Origin: Chrysoperla carnea
Lineage: Eukaryota > Arthropoda > Insecta > Neuroptera > Chrysopidae
Direction: 5' to 3'
NCBI RefSeq assembly: GCF_905475395.1
Contig: NC_058338.1
Span: 95,713,435-95,777,434, forward strand
Length of the DNA stretch: 64,000 nucleotides
This document shows positions 21,066 through 30,673 of this stretch, piece after piece. The stretch's first letter is position 1, and the number at the start of each line of letters is the position of its first letter. A program made the translations under genes and the position numbers. A model generated the notes under the pieces. The model was not told the origin of the DNA, did no database searches, and worked only from the letters and a program-made list of their open reading frames with translations.

Positions 21066-22001
21066 TCACAAAGAAAATGATTTTCCATCAACATGAATGA
21101 GTTTATGTACAATTAAATTTTGTTTTAGATTAAATGTTTTATTACAAATTTCACATGAAAATGGTTTTTCACCCGTATGAATTCGTTTATGTTTATTTAA
21201 ATTGCTTTTTTCAGTAAATTTTTTATCACAGACTTCACATGAATATGGTTTTTCACCAGTATGTGTTCGTTTATGTCTATTTAAACTACTTCTATCATTA
21301 AATGATTTATCACAAAATTCACATGAAAATGGTTTTTCTGCACTATGTGTTCGTTTATGTTGCATTAAATTACTTTTATCATTAAATCTTTTATCACAAA
21401 TTTCACACGAAAATGGTTTTTCATCACTATGAGTCCGTTTATGTTCAATTAAACTATTTTGCTGGGTAAATGATTTATTACAGATTTCACATGAAAATGG
21501 TTTTTCACCAGTATGAGTTCGTTTATGTGTAATTAAACTGTTTGGCCGAGTAAATGTTTTATTACAAATTTCACATGAAAATGATTTTTCACCACTATGC
21601 ATTCGTTTATGTTTAACTAAATGTTGCTGCTGTTTGGTGGATTTTTGTTGTAATTCTAAAACATTTTCATTAATTGTTTCATCTTGAATCATGAATTCTG
21701 TATAATATGGTTGTTTTTCAAGTTCAGTATTTTCATTAATTTCATGTTTCATATTAATAATAAAATCATTTTCATTGCTGTCTTGTTCTTGTATTTCATT
21801 TTTAATTCGTCCATCTTGTATTTTAACTTCAGCATCATCAAATATTTCTTCTTTAATAATAACTTCCATAAATCCAGTATTTAATTCTTGTTCATGTTTA
21901 ATATTTTGATAAATTTCTTCATATTCTTTTAGTATTTCCATTTTAATTGGTTTTTGTACTGTTGTAATATTTTCTTGTTTAATTTCATTTGTTAATTCCA
22001 T
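21066..22001 (-). CDS. Six-finger C2H2 protein with SUMO-motif-rich N terminus
   Basis: A single exon of 311 codons. Residues 1-120 are acidic and carry many psi-K-x-E tetrapeptides (IKQE, IKME, IKHE, IKEE, IKNE, MKHE), the consensus for SUMO attachment (established motif; modification here is inference). A degenerate finger without cysteines (HLVKHKRMH) is followed by six complete C2H2 fingers joined by TGEKPFSCE-type linkers, two of them reading SDEKPF and SAEKPF. The C-terminal tail is short. The finger repeats are very similar at nucleotide level. The start MELTNEIKQE resembles MELEKQLNKE of the paralogue at 44580-45785, which supports this start codon. Function is probably sequence-specific DNA binding in the nucleus; targets are unknown. 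Confidence 0.88.
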   Translation of the reverse strand: MELTNEIKQENITTVQKPIKMEILKEYEEIYQNIKHEQELNTGFMEVIIKEEIFDDAEVKIQDGRIKNEIQEQDSNENDFIINMKHEINENTELEKQPYYTEFMIQDETINENVLELQQKSTKQQQHLVKHKRMHSGEKSFSCEICNKTFTRPNSLITHKRTHTGEKPFSCEICNKSFTQQNSLIEHKRTHSDEKPFSCEICDKRFNDKSNLMQHKRTHSAEKPFSCEFCDKSFNDRSSLNRHKRTHTGEKPYSCEVCDKKFTEKSNLNKHKRIHTGEKPFSCEICNKTFNLKQNLIVHKLIHVDGKSFSL

Positions 22002-22249
22002 TATATTTTCTATTTAATTGTTTTTCAAGTTTAATAATTTCCTCATTGAAACGGAAATAAATATTAACATAATCAGTTATTATTTTCCTTTTTCTTAAGT
22101 TTTTCTCTAGGTTATATTATTCCATGGTGTCGTCTGTCAAATATTTATAACATAAGTACCCCAAAGAGCATAGGGTAGAGGAGAAGCAGCCCATATGAGC
22201 TAATGTAAAATCGTAGTATACGAGTTTTAGCGCCTCTACCGAGTCAGGC

Positions 22250-22342
22250 TTTCAAACTTAATAGTTAATAGTCACCCCCGCAAAGTAGTCAAACTTAATA
22301 GTCATACCCGCAAAGGCCTACAAACTTAATAGTTGATCGCCT
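22250..22342. repeat. Three short direct repeats (~35-bp unit)
   Basis: The word CAAACTTAATAGT recurs three times (near 22253, 22290 and 22320), twice followed by a '(c/t)a(c/t)cccgcaaag' stretch. It lies about 250 bp upstream of the minus-strand zinc-finger gene, so a regulatory role is possible but unproven. Confidence 0.55.
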
Positions 22343-22468
22343 CAGACTCCAGATGTCACTTATAATTATACTTCTGCTTCTTGTCTATCCTATAGTCTTT
22401 GAAGTACCCTTCAAAGAATACACAAAGACTGTGAGAATGTATGCTCTTTGAGAATACAGATACGTACC

Positions 22469-22713
22469 CATGAAGGTTATAAAGAAGGAGAACGATCGCT
22501 ATGTACTAAAGCATTAGCGCACCTGTCTCTGAAAATTTATAGAATTTATAGTTCATTTTCAGCCACCAGCAGCGCTGTCTAAGTAGTATATTAGCGCACA
22601 ACAGCCCGCATTTAATGATAGAACTTAGCGATCCCAGCGCCTCACTTATTTTTTCAAAATATTGGGGACAATCTTTTCTATTGCGATCGTTCTCCTTCTT
22701 TATAACCTTCATG
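22469..22713. mobile_element. MITE with ~31-bp perfect TIRs and 8-bp TSD
   Basis: It begins CATGAAGGTTATAAAG and ends with the inverse CTTTATAACCTTCATG. Pairing covers about 31 bp to GATCGC. It is flanked by the direct repeat TACGTACC (22461-22468 and 22714-22721). An 8-bp duplication fits hAT or P superfamilies. A ~31-bp TIR beginning CATGA is also a P-element trait, but superfamily assignment is inference. A diverged relative lies at 62111-62369. Confidence 0.85.
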
Positions 22714-22721
22714 TACGTACC

Positions 22722-22880
22722 GTACCAGAGACTGCCTTAACATGGGAATTTACTGATATAGTCTCTGGTTTACACGGTACGGTACAGAGAATATGTATAG
22801 CGGTAAAGGATAAAGTCTCTGGTACGGTACTTTACCGATATATTCTCTGGTGTAAACTCCCATGTTAAGGGAGTAAAGTT
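22722..22880. repeat. Small palindromic repeat
   Basis: CCTTAACATGGGAATTTAC at about 22735 pairs with GTAAACTCCCATGTTAAGG at about 22852. The inner words CAGAGA and GGTACGGTAC occur in several orientations. It is about 140 bp and adjoins the MITE at 22469-22713. Confidence 0.65.
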
Positions 22881-23551
22881 ATGCAGTATGTACATAAATA
22901 TGCACAAATTTTTTTTCGTGTTAATTAACTATAAATATTTTTTAAACCATTGTTCGTCGTTTGTTCTTCATTGTTTGATCATTAAAATAATTTGTTCGAT
23001 CGTTGTTTATTTATTATTTATTAAACAATATTTGTTATTAAGTTAGTCCCCCCCCCCCATACTATTTATTTCTACTTTTTACTTCCTTAATCAATTATTT
23101 TAACGAATTATTGATTGTTCGTTTTAAAACGAACTTAAGTTTTAAACGATCAGATGTTTCTATCGGGTTCAACTTTATTTTCTCAATTATAGAAATTAGT
23201 TCCTTCTAGTCAAATTGTCATTAATTAATTTTATATTTATTTGTTGTTCGACGTATGATTCACATATCATAATTGTTTATTAACTTATTTTTTAACCTTT
23301 TAACTTTTTAACGGTTTTCTGAAAAAGAAACAAATTTTATATCTACTTATTTTTTAACTATTTATTTGTTATTTATTATGTGTAATTTTTAAGTAATTTT
23401 TATCAAGCGAAAACTGCTTTCGTCTCTTTTAACGATTTTGGATCATACAATTGTTTTTATTTATTTTTTAACAAATCTACAGGTTTCAGTATCACCTAAT
23501 TATTACATAATTTCAATTTGTATTTTAGTATAAATACAGGTACGTTGTTTG
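22881..23551. other. AT-rich spacer before Copia 1
   Basis: No open reading frame, RNA gene or recognisable repeat is supported. A run of ten C is at about 23048. The last five bases (GTTTG, 23547-23551) are the target-site duplication of Copia 1. Confidence 0.6.
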
Positions 23552-23770
23552 TGTTAGATATTAAAATTGAAATACGCGCCTCTTATAATTTTATGTAAAC
23601 AATGTATACCTAGATGGCACATATGTAAACATTAGAATATAGCAAGGAGAGTTCAAAACATGTGGGAAAAAGGTGACTGTAATGAATAAAACTAAATTGA
23701 TTGTAATCGATCTTTTTTATTATATTAAATCATTCAACAAATTTATCTTTCAATAAACATAAATTTATCA
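23552..23770 (+). repeat. Copia 1 5' LTR
   Basis: 219 bp, starts TGTTAGATATTAAAATTG and ends TAAATTTATCA. No difference from the 3' LTR was found by eye. AATAAAC near the end (about 23754) may serve polyadenylation. Confidence 0.95.
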
Positions 23771-23784
23771 GGTTATGGGCCCAG
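23771..23784 (+). promoter_or_regulatory. Copia 1 primer-binding site
   Basis: GGTTATGGGCCCAG directly follows the 5' LTR. It is complementary to the anticodon-stem region of initiator tRNA-Met, the half-tRNA primer known from Drosophila copia. Confidence 0.85.
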
Positions 23785-23944
23785 ATTTTCTCTGGGTAGT
23801 GCGCGATGTTAAAAATAAATTAATAAAAATAAAAACTGAAAACAGTCTAACAATAAAATTAGTGAGGTTACGTATATTGGAACAGCGTGGAAAATTCTAT
23901 GTACTTTTTGGAGGGAAAACGTGTTGATTAAATTACAATTTAAG

Positions 23945-26900
23945 ATGGCTGTTAATAATATAGTAGTGCCTATTTTGGAGGCAAATAACTACAATAATTG
24001 GGAATTTCGAATGAAACTAATTTTGCAAAGAGAAAACTGCAGCAAAGCATTAGAAGATCCACCAGAAGAAACAGCAACTAATGAAGTGAAGTTGTCCTTC
24101 TCGAAAGCGGATATTAAAGCTCAATCATTAATTGTACAAGGGGTGTCAGACAAACATTTGGATATAATTAAAGACTGCACAAGTGCAAAATCGCAATTCG
24201 AAAGTTTAAAAAATGTGTTTGTGAGAACAAGCTCGTTCACAAAATTATCTCTGTGGAGGAAGTTAATTAACCTTAAACATGATGTGAATGAAGGGTTAGA
24301 AGACCATTTCTTCAAATTTGAAACTATAATTCGCGAACTTAAAGATCAAGGATCAAACATCAATGATAGTGATCAAGTATGTCATTTTCTTCTCTCTTTA
24401 CCTTCTAAATACGATATAGTCGTCACAGCCATCGAAACTATTAAAGATGTTAAGATGGATTTCGTGAAATCAAGGTTACTGGATGAAGAGTTGAAAATAA
24501 GTTCCAAAGACAGTATTGAAAATGAAACGGTGTTCAAAGCTAGTACAAATAAAGGATGTTTCACATGTGGTAGTACATTGCATATACAAGTATATTGTCC
24601 AAAAAGAAAAGTCCCACCACATAGAGAAGGAAATAAAAACTTTCAACAAAATAATAGAGGTTGGAATACAAATTATAAAAATTACCAAAATGAAAGCTAT
24701 CAAAATAAAAGGGATAATTATCGTGAAAGTAAACAAGCAGCTAATACAGCTGAAGATACCTATGTAAATTTATACGCAGCAAATGTTTGTAATGAAAAAA
24801 CCGGAAAAATAGTTTTTGTGTTGGATTCTGGAGCAAGCAATCATTTTGTTCAAGATTGTTTGGAACCTGTTATGCATGACGTTGAAAAATTGACACACTT
24901 TGTCGAAATTTGTACTGCGAATGGTCAAGTCATGAGAACAAATAAACAAGGAGTATTGAAAGCGGAATGTCAAGGTCGAAAAATAAATATTAAAGCACTT
25001 ATCGTTCCAGGAATCAAACATAATCTTATATCAGCGTCAAAAATGACAGACAATGGTCATAAAATAATAGTCGAACAAGAAAAAACGATAATAACTAGTA
25101 ACAATTTTAATTTAGAATGTGAAAAGGAAAATGGTTTATTCGTTCTAAAATTAGACGAAATAATAAAGAAAACAGAAAACTGTCAGGTAATGGTTAAAAA
25201 TTTGTGGCATAAACGATTAGGACATGCAAGTAAAGAAGCTATTGCAAAGTTGGGATTAAAAATGTCAGATACAATTTGTTCATCGTGTGTAGAAGGAAAA
25301 GCTACTAGATATCCTTTTAAAAGAAATGAACAAAAAGCAAAAACTATTGGAGAGCTTGTACACAGCGATATATGTGGACCAATAAATCCAGGGACGTATG
25401 ACGAAGGTAAATATTTTCAAGTCATCTTGGATGATTGCAGTCACTTTGTAGTTGTGAAAATATTAAAATTCAAAAATGAAGCTGAAAAAAATATAAAAGA
25501 ATATGTAAATGAAATGGAAAGACAATTTGACATACGAGTAAAAAGGTTTAGGTTTGATAATGGGGGAGAATTCTCATCGGAAAATTTCAAGAATTTTTGT
25601 AGACAAAAAGGAATTAGATTAGAATATACGATGGCGTATAGTCCTCAACAAAATGGAAAATCAGAACGTATGAATAGGACCCTACTGAATATGATTCGAA
25701 CAAAAATAGCAGACTCAGGTATACCAAAAACTCTGTGGGGAGAAGCACTAAAGTGCTCAGTGTACGAGTTGAACAGAACACCAACAACTGGATTAGAATC
25801 AAATCAAACTCCTTCGACAATGTGGCATGGACGAAATGATATAAGTAAACTGAAAATATTTGGATGTAGAAGTTGGTTCACAATAATGCCAAAAGGTAGC
25901 AAACTTGAACCCAAGGCCAAGAAGGCAGTTATGGTTGGTTATTGCGGTGGAGGGTATCGATTATGGTTACCAGATGAAAATAAGATCATCAAGTCGAGAG
26001 ATGTACGGTTTGATGAAAATATAATGGAGTATAAATTTAAAAATAATGAAGAAAAGAGATATCTGCGAGCCGAAGTAGACGTGGATCAAGAAGAAGAAAC
26101 CGAAATAAATACAAAGAAGATTGAAACAGACGAAGAAAATGAAGAAAATAAAAATCATGAAGAAAGTGAAGAAGAAGATGTCGTGTCAGCCAATACAAGA
26201 ACAAAATCTGGGCGAAGTATTACAAGACCGAAAAATTTATCCGACTATGAAATATATGAAGCATATTGTTTATTGTCAAGTTCAAGTGAAGAACCGAAAA
26301 CGTACAAAGAAGCAGCAAAATCACCAGAATGGCAACAAGCGATAGAACGTGAATTAGAATCTCACAAGAAACTGGAAACATGGTCATTAGCCGAACTTCC
26401 AGAAGATAAAATAGCTATTGATACACGATGGATTTTTAAAATCAAAGAAGGTGGTCAGAAGAAAGCCCGATTAGTAGCAAAAGGCTTTCAAGTGCCCAAA
26501 GAAGACGAAGAGTTTAGTTATTCACCAGTTTGTAGACTTTCAACTATCAGAATTTTGTTATCAATAACAATTCAAAGAAATTGGACACTAAGTCAAATAG
26601 ACGTTCCAACAGCATTTCTTAATGGAATATTGGAAAATGACGTGTACATAAAAACACCCGAAGGTTTAAATTGTCAATCTCAAGTGTTGAAATTGAATAG
26701 AGCCTTGTATGGTTTAAGAAATGCACCAAAATGCTGGAATATTAAATTCAATGAAGTTATGACGAAACTTAAGTTTAATCGTTCAGAGTATGATTATTGC
26801 CTATATAAAAACAATGATGTGTATTTGATATTGTTTGTTGACGATGCGCTAATTACAGGACCAAAAGAGAAAGTTGAAAAGTTGGTGAAAGATTTATACA

Positions 26901-27757
26901 TTGAATTCAATGTTAAAAACATAAAAGAAGTAAAAATGTTCTTAGGAATGGAAATCCATAAAACAACGAATGAAATCAAGATAACTCAACATAAAATGAC
27001 TTTGCGATTACTAAATGAATTCAATATGATGGAATGTCGTTCTGTTGAAACACCAATGGAACAAAATTTTCAGATAGATGAAACACAACAGGTTTTGGTA
27101 AACATTCCTTACAGAAGATTGGTGTGTAGTTTGATGTATCTTGCAGTCGTCAGTAGACCGGATATAACTTTCAGTGTATCAGTGTTAAGTCGATACCTTG
27201 ATAAACCTACGATGCAACTTTGGAAAGCTGCAAAACGAATCCTAAGATACCTAAGTGCAACAATGGATTATGGAATCAAATTCGAAAAAGGAGAAAGTGG
27301 TTTAGAAGGAATGTGTGATGCTGATTGGGGTGGAGATAAACAAAGCAGGAAAAGTATTAGCGGATTTGCTGGTTTTCATTCTGGAAATATTATTGCATGG
27401 CACTCAAGGAAACAAAATTGTGTCGCACTGTCATCTATGGAAGCAGAATATGTGTCAGCAAGTATTGCAACGCAAGAATTGGTAAATTTGAAAGGTGTTT
27501 TATCCGAATTTGGTGAATCAGTTCCAATTATATTAAAAATTGACAATTTGAGTGCAATTTCTTTAGTTAAAAACTTTGAAAACTCAAAAAGAAGTAAACA
27601 CATTGAAATCAAGTATCACTTTATAAAAGATTTGTGTAATAAAAAACAGGTTGTTTTGAAATACGTGTGCTCAAAAGAAAACTGTTCAGACATTTTCACA
27701 AAAGCTCTTGGCAGAGAAAAATTTCAAAATTTTAGAAACCTTTTTGTGAGTGCTTAA
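23945..27757 (+). CDS. Copia 1 Gag-Pol polyprotein
   Basis: About 1270 codons from ATG 23945; an in-frame ATG at 23921 would add eight residues but lies in the leader. In order: Gag with a C-x2-C-x4-H-x4-C zinc knuckle (CFTCGSTLHIQVYC, about residue 204), aspartic protease (VLDSGAS, about 293), integrase HHCC (HKRLGH ... CSSC, about 420-450) and DDE core (HSDICGP about 472, FDNGGEF about 537), reverse transcriptase (RLVAKGF about 841, FVDD about 963), and RNase H (CDADWGG about 1123, SSMEAEY, HIEIKYHFIKD). The order protease-integrase-RT-RNase H defines Ty1/copia. All catalytic residues looked for are present and no stop or frameshift occurs, which sets this copy apart from the other elements in the window. 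Confidence 0.95.
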   Translation: MAVNNIVVPILEANNYNNWEFRMKLILQRENCSKALEDPPEETATNEVKLSFSKADIKAQSLIVQGVSDKHLDIIKDCTSAKSQFESLKNVFVRTSSFTKLSLWRKLINLKHDVNEGLEDHFFKFETIIRELKDQGSNINDSDQVCHFLLSLPSKYDIVVTAIETIKDVKMDFVKSRLLDEELKISSKDSIENETVFKASTNKGCFTCGSTLHIQVYCPKRKVPPHREGNKNFQQNNRGWNTNYKNYQNESYQNKRDNYRESKQAANTAEDTYVNLYAANVCNEKTGKIVFVLDSGASNHFVQDCLEPVMHDVEKLTHFVEICTANGQVMRTNKQGVLKAECQGRKINIKALIVPGIKHNLISASKMTDNGHKIIVEQEKTIITSNNFNLECEKENGLFVLKLDEIIKKTENCQVMVKNLWHKRLGHASKEAIAKLGLKMSDTICSSCVEGKATRYPFKRNEQKAKTIGELVHSDICGPINPGTYDEGKYFQVILDDCSHFVVVKILKFKNEAEKNIKEYVNEMERQFDIRVKRFRFDNGGEFSSENFKNFCRQKGIRLEYTMAYSPQQNGKSERMNRTLLNMIRTKIADSGIPKTLWGEALKCSVYELNRTPTTGLESNQTPSTMWHGRNDISKLKIFGCRSWFTIMPKGSKLEPKAKKAVMVGYCGGGYRLWLPDENKIIKSRDVRFDENIMEYKFKNNEEKRYLRAEVDVDQEEETEINTKKIETDEENEENKNHEESEEEDVVSANTRTKSGRSITRPKNLSDYEIYEAYCLLSSSSEEPKTYKEAAKSPEWQQAIERELESHKKLETWSLAELPEDKIAIDTRWIFKIKEGGQKKARLVAKGFQVPKEDEEFSYSPVCRLSTIRILLSITIQRNWTLSQIDVPTAFLNGILENDVYIKTPEGLNCQSQVLKLNRALYGLRNAPKCWNIKFNEVMTKLKFNRSEYDYCLYKNNDVYLILFVDDALITGPKEKVEKLVKDLYIEFNVKNIKEVKMFLGMEIHKTTNEIKITQHKMTLRLLNEFNMMECRSVETPMEQNFQIDETQQVLVNIPYRRLVCSLMYLAVVSRPDITFSVSVLSRYLDKPTMQLWKAAKRILRYLSATMDYGIKFEKGESGLEGMCDADWGGDKQSRKSISGFAGFHSGNIIAWHSRKQNCVALSSMEAEYVSASIATQELVNLKGVLSEFGESVPIILKIDNLSAISLVKNFENSKRSKHIEIKYHFIKDLCNKKQVVLKYVCSKENCSDIFTKALGREKFQNFRNLFVSA

Positions 27758-27876
27758 ATTATATTAATTGAAATGTGTACTTTTTTATTTTTTTTTATAA
27801 TTGAAATTTTTTTTATTTTGTTTTACAATTGAAATGTATACTTTATTTTTTTTAATACATTTAAATTGAGGCGGTG

Positions 27877-28095
27877 TGTTAGATATTAAAATTGAAATAC
27901 GCGCCTCTTATAATTTTATGTAAACAATGTATACCTAGATGGCACATATGTAAACATTAGAATATAGCAAGGAGAGTTCAAAACATGTGGGAAAAAGGTG
28001 ACTGTAATGAATAAAACTAAATTGATTGTAATCGATCTTTTTTATTATATTAAATCATTCAACAAATTTATCTTTCAATAAACATAAATTTATCA
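27877..28095 (+). repeat. Copia 1 3' LTR
   Basis: 219 bp, identical by eye to the 5' LTR. The polypurine tract AAATTGAGGCGGTG (27863-27876) directly precedes it. Confidence 0.95.
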
Positions 28096-28335
28096 GTTTG
28101 TTTAAAATAATATTGTTCTGAAGACGACTAACAAGTCGAAATGTACATAAACAAAATATTTTGATTGACAAAATCTTAAATAAAGTGGATTTTAAGCAAC
28201 TAAAATGTGTAAACAAATGAATTAAGGTAAAGATTTGATACAGTTTTTATTTTTTAGGTAATAGGTAATAATGTATTTTTTCTTACGAATCTACAATGAT
28301 AAGCATTACAAGAATACTTTGTTTTGACAATTTTA

Positions 28336-28420
28336 TACCGCCTCCACGATGGATTTGAACCAAGTATTTACCTCAAATATTGGCTTGCTAAAAATCGTTA
28401 GACGCTCAATCTATGTAACT
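28336..28420 (-). repeat. Possible tRNA-derived SINE head
   Basis: Read on the minus strand, it contains a B-box-like GGTTCAAATCC and, about 40 bases upstream, an A-box-like TAGATTGAGCG followed by TCTAACG, as in tRNA-derived SINE promoters. No tail or flanking duplication was found. It lies in the short gap between Copia 1 and Copia 2. Confidence 0.4.
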
Positions 28421-28434
28421 TAAGGGGTTATACT

Positions 28435-28610
28435 TGTTGGATTGATTTAAAATGTTGCGCCATATATGTGTAATATAATAAGTGTCGCCAAGTATATGTA
28501 TAATACTGTAATATAATAAATAAAAAAGAAATAGTTGTTTCCGTATTCTCAACATAGATACACGTGTTATTTTTAATCATTCTCTGCAAAAGATAGTAAT
28601 AAAGTTAACA
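28435..28610 (+). repeat. Copia 2 5' LTR
   Basis: 176 bp, followed directly by GGTTATAAGCCCAG (28611-28624), a copia-type initiator-tRNA-Met primer-binding site with two changes from the Copia 1 site. Confidence 0.93.
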
Positions 28611-28690
28611 GGTTATAAGCCCAGGTATCGTTTCTTTCGTGCGGTGTAGTAAATATAAAAAAGAAAAACACGCGTTTTTTGAGAATAGAA

Positions 28691-29833
28691 ATGGCTCAAA
28701 ATTATTTGAACAATGTGCCGAAGCTTGTTGGTCGCGAGAACTACGATGAATGGTGTTTCGCCATAGAAAACGTGTTCGTGCTGGAAGGCTTAACAAAGTG
28801 CTTAAACGGTGATGAAACTGACGCTACTGTAGTAGCAAAAGCGAAAGCTAAATTAATCTTAACTTTGGATCCGTCGATTTATGTCCATGTAAAAGACGTT
28901 GCCACGTGCAAAGAGGTTTGGGAAAAAATAAGAAATCTCTACGAAGACACAGGTGTCACAAGAAAAATAGGACTACTACGAAATCTCATTTCCATAAGGT
29001 TAGATAATTACGAATCGATAGAAAGTTATGTAAATCAAATCATCGAGATTTCACAAAAATTGAGAAAAAGTGGTTTCGACATAAATGATGAATGGGTAGG
29101 TTCTCTGTTACTTGCTGGATTGCCAGAGATATACGCACCAATGCTGATGGCGATAGAACACTCAGGAATTGCAGTCACCACCGACTCAATTAAAAGTAAG
29201 TTAGTTGACATGCAAACAGATGGCGTGAGCAAAAATGGCGCTTTCTTCGCAAAAAAAGGTTTCAAAAATTGCTCAAAAGATGACAGTTATAAAAAGAAAA
29301 ACTCTTTTAAGTCTCAAACTGACAGAAGTAAAATTGTCTGTTTTAAATGTAAACAACATGGTCATTTTATGTCAAAATGCCCAAATCAGTTACAAAATAG
29401 ATCAACTATACAAAGTTCTTCAAAAATGGATAACAAGTATGCATTCAGTACAACATTTCTCACTGGAAATCATAGACGGAATGATTTTTATCTGGATTCA
29501 GGTGCCAGTAGGCACATGACTCCAAACGAATCCTGGCTCAAGAATATTAGACAACCAGCAGTGAAGGAAATAGTTGTGGCAAATAATCAAAAAATATTAA
29601 CAAAATATTTAGGTGATATAGACATTAAAACTTCAGTTAATGAAAACTATAATTTAGTTACAATTCATGATGTGTTGTGTGTTCCAAGCTTAACGACAAA
29701 CCTTATATCAGTAAGCCAGTTAATTTCTAAAGGAAATCGAGTTTGTTTTAATAAAACAGGATGCTGTATTTATAGTAAAAACAATGATTTGATAGCCACC
29801 GCAATATTAGTTGATGGGGTTTATAAATTATAA
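28691..29833 (+). pseudogene. Copia 2 Gag and protease
   Basis: 380 codons from ATG 28691. Gag includes the zinc knuckle CFKCKQHGHFMSKC, followed by the aspartic protease YLDSGAS. The frame stops at 29831-29833 just before the pre-integrase region. The downstream reading frame is shifted and carries a further stop, so this copy cannot make a full polyprotein. Confidence 0.88.
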
Positions 29834-29883
29834 ATTTATTAAACATAAAACAAGAAAATTGTCTATCAGCTATTTGTGATGAT

Positions 29884-30257
29884 TCAGAAATTTAACATCG
29901 AAGGTTAGCACACATCAATAGCCAAGATTTGAACAAAATGAAGCATTGTGTTGATGGATTAGAGTTGAAAAGTCGTGCTACCATTGATAAATCAAATTGC
30001 GTTGTATGTTGTGAAGGCAAACAAAGTAGACTACCATTTCCAACTTCAGCTGTACGTAGCAATGAAAAACTCAACATTATACACGGAGATCTATGTGGCC
30101 CAATGGAAACAGTTTCAATTGGAGGTTCCAGATACTTCATGCTTTTAACTGATGATTACAGTAGAATATCGTTTGTTTATTTTTTAAAAGAAAAAAGTGA
30201 AGCTTTAGGCCAATTTAAAGATTTTTTGGTAGTGGTACAAAATCAACAAGATAAAAG
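29884..30257 (+). pseudogene. Copia 2 integrase, 5' piece
   Basis: Contains the HHCC region (HRRLAHINS ... CVVCCEG) and the first core block (HGDLCGP ... LLTDDYS). It is cut at 30257 by the reverse-oriented gypsy insertion, after NQQDKS. The target duplication AAAG is at 30254-30257. Confidence 0.88.
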
Positions 30258-30650
30258 TGTAAAAGTATTTTGCTTCACGTGTAGCGTGTAGCGGTTAGAG
30301 AACAAAAGAAAACAAAAACTTTTACTTACAAAAACATTTAACTTTTAATTTAATCACAGAAACAATAAGTATACATAAATCGTACATAAATTATAAATTT
30401 TTACTGTGCACAGTATCGATAATTAACAAAATAATTCTCGTCGTAAATCATATAAATCGATAAATTTTGTGTATCGAGCTCTGAATGGCGGCCGTTCGTG
30501 CGTATCGTCGTATTCAATCTGGCGGTATTTTTATAGTATCCGGCGGTAGTTATTCTTTTGGAATAATGTCTATTAGCAATCGCCACTACAGAATAATGTC
30601 TATGAGCAATCGTCACTACAGAATAATGTCTATGAGCAATCGTCACTACA
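30258..30650 (-). repeat. Gypsy A 3' LTR with three 30-bp tandem repeats
   Basis: Carries three head-to-tail copies of a 30-bp unit (GAATAATGTCTATGAGCAAT plus CGTCACTACA) at about 30561-30650. In the element's own orientation these open the U3 region. The polypurine tract (reverse complement of 30651-30665, AGAGGGGGTG) adjoins. Confidence 0.92.
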
Positions 30651-30673
30651 GCACACCCCCTCTAGTTTCGAGG

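Larger units (their letters stand above)
23552..28095 (+). mobile_element. Copia 1: intact-looking Ty1/copia retrotransposon
   Basis: A 4544-bp element bounded by 219-bp LTRs that are identical by eye (TGTTAGATATT...TTTATCA). It is flanked by the 5-bp duplication GTTTG (23547-23551, 28096-28100). The primer-binding site follows the 5' LTR and the polypurine tract precedes the 3' LTR. A single uninterrupted gag-pol frame lies between. Identical LTRs plus an open frame indicate a very recent, possibly autonomous copy. Confidence 0.95.

Noticed and set aside
21202-21432. Plus-strand frame with LCLFKLLLSLN repeats
   Set aside because: Antisense shadow of the tandem zinc-finger repeats at 21066-22001.
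30561-30650. 30-bp repeats as a CRISPR-like array
   Set aside because: The units are directly adjacent with no spacers, in an LTR of a eukaryotic retrotransposon.
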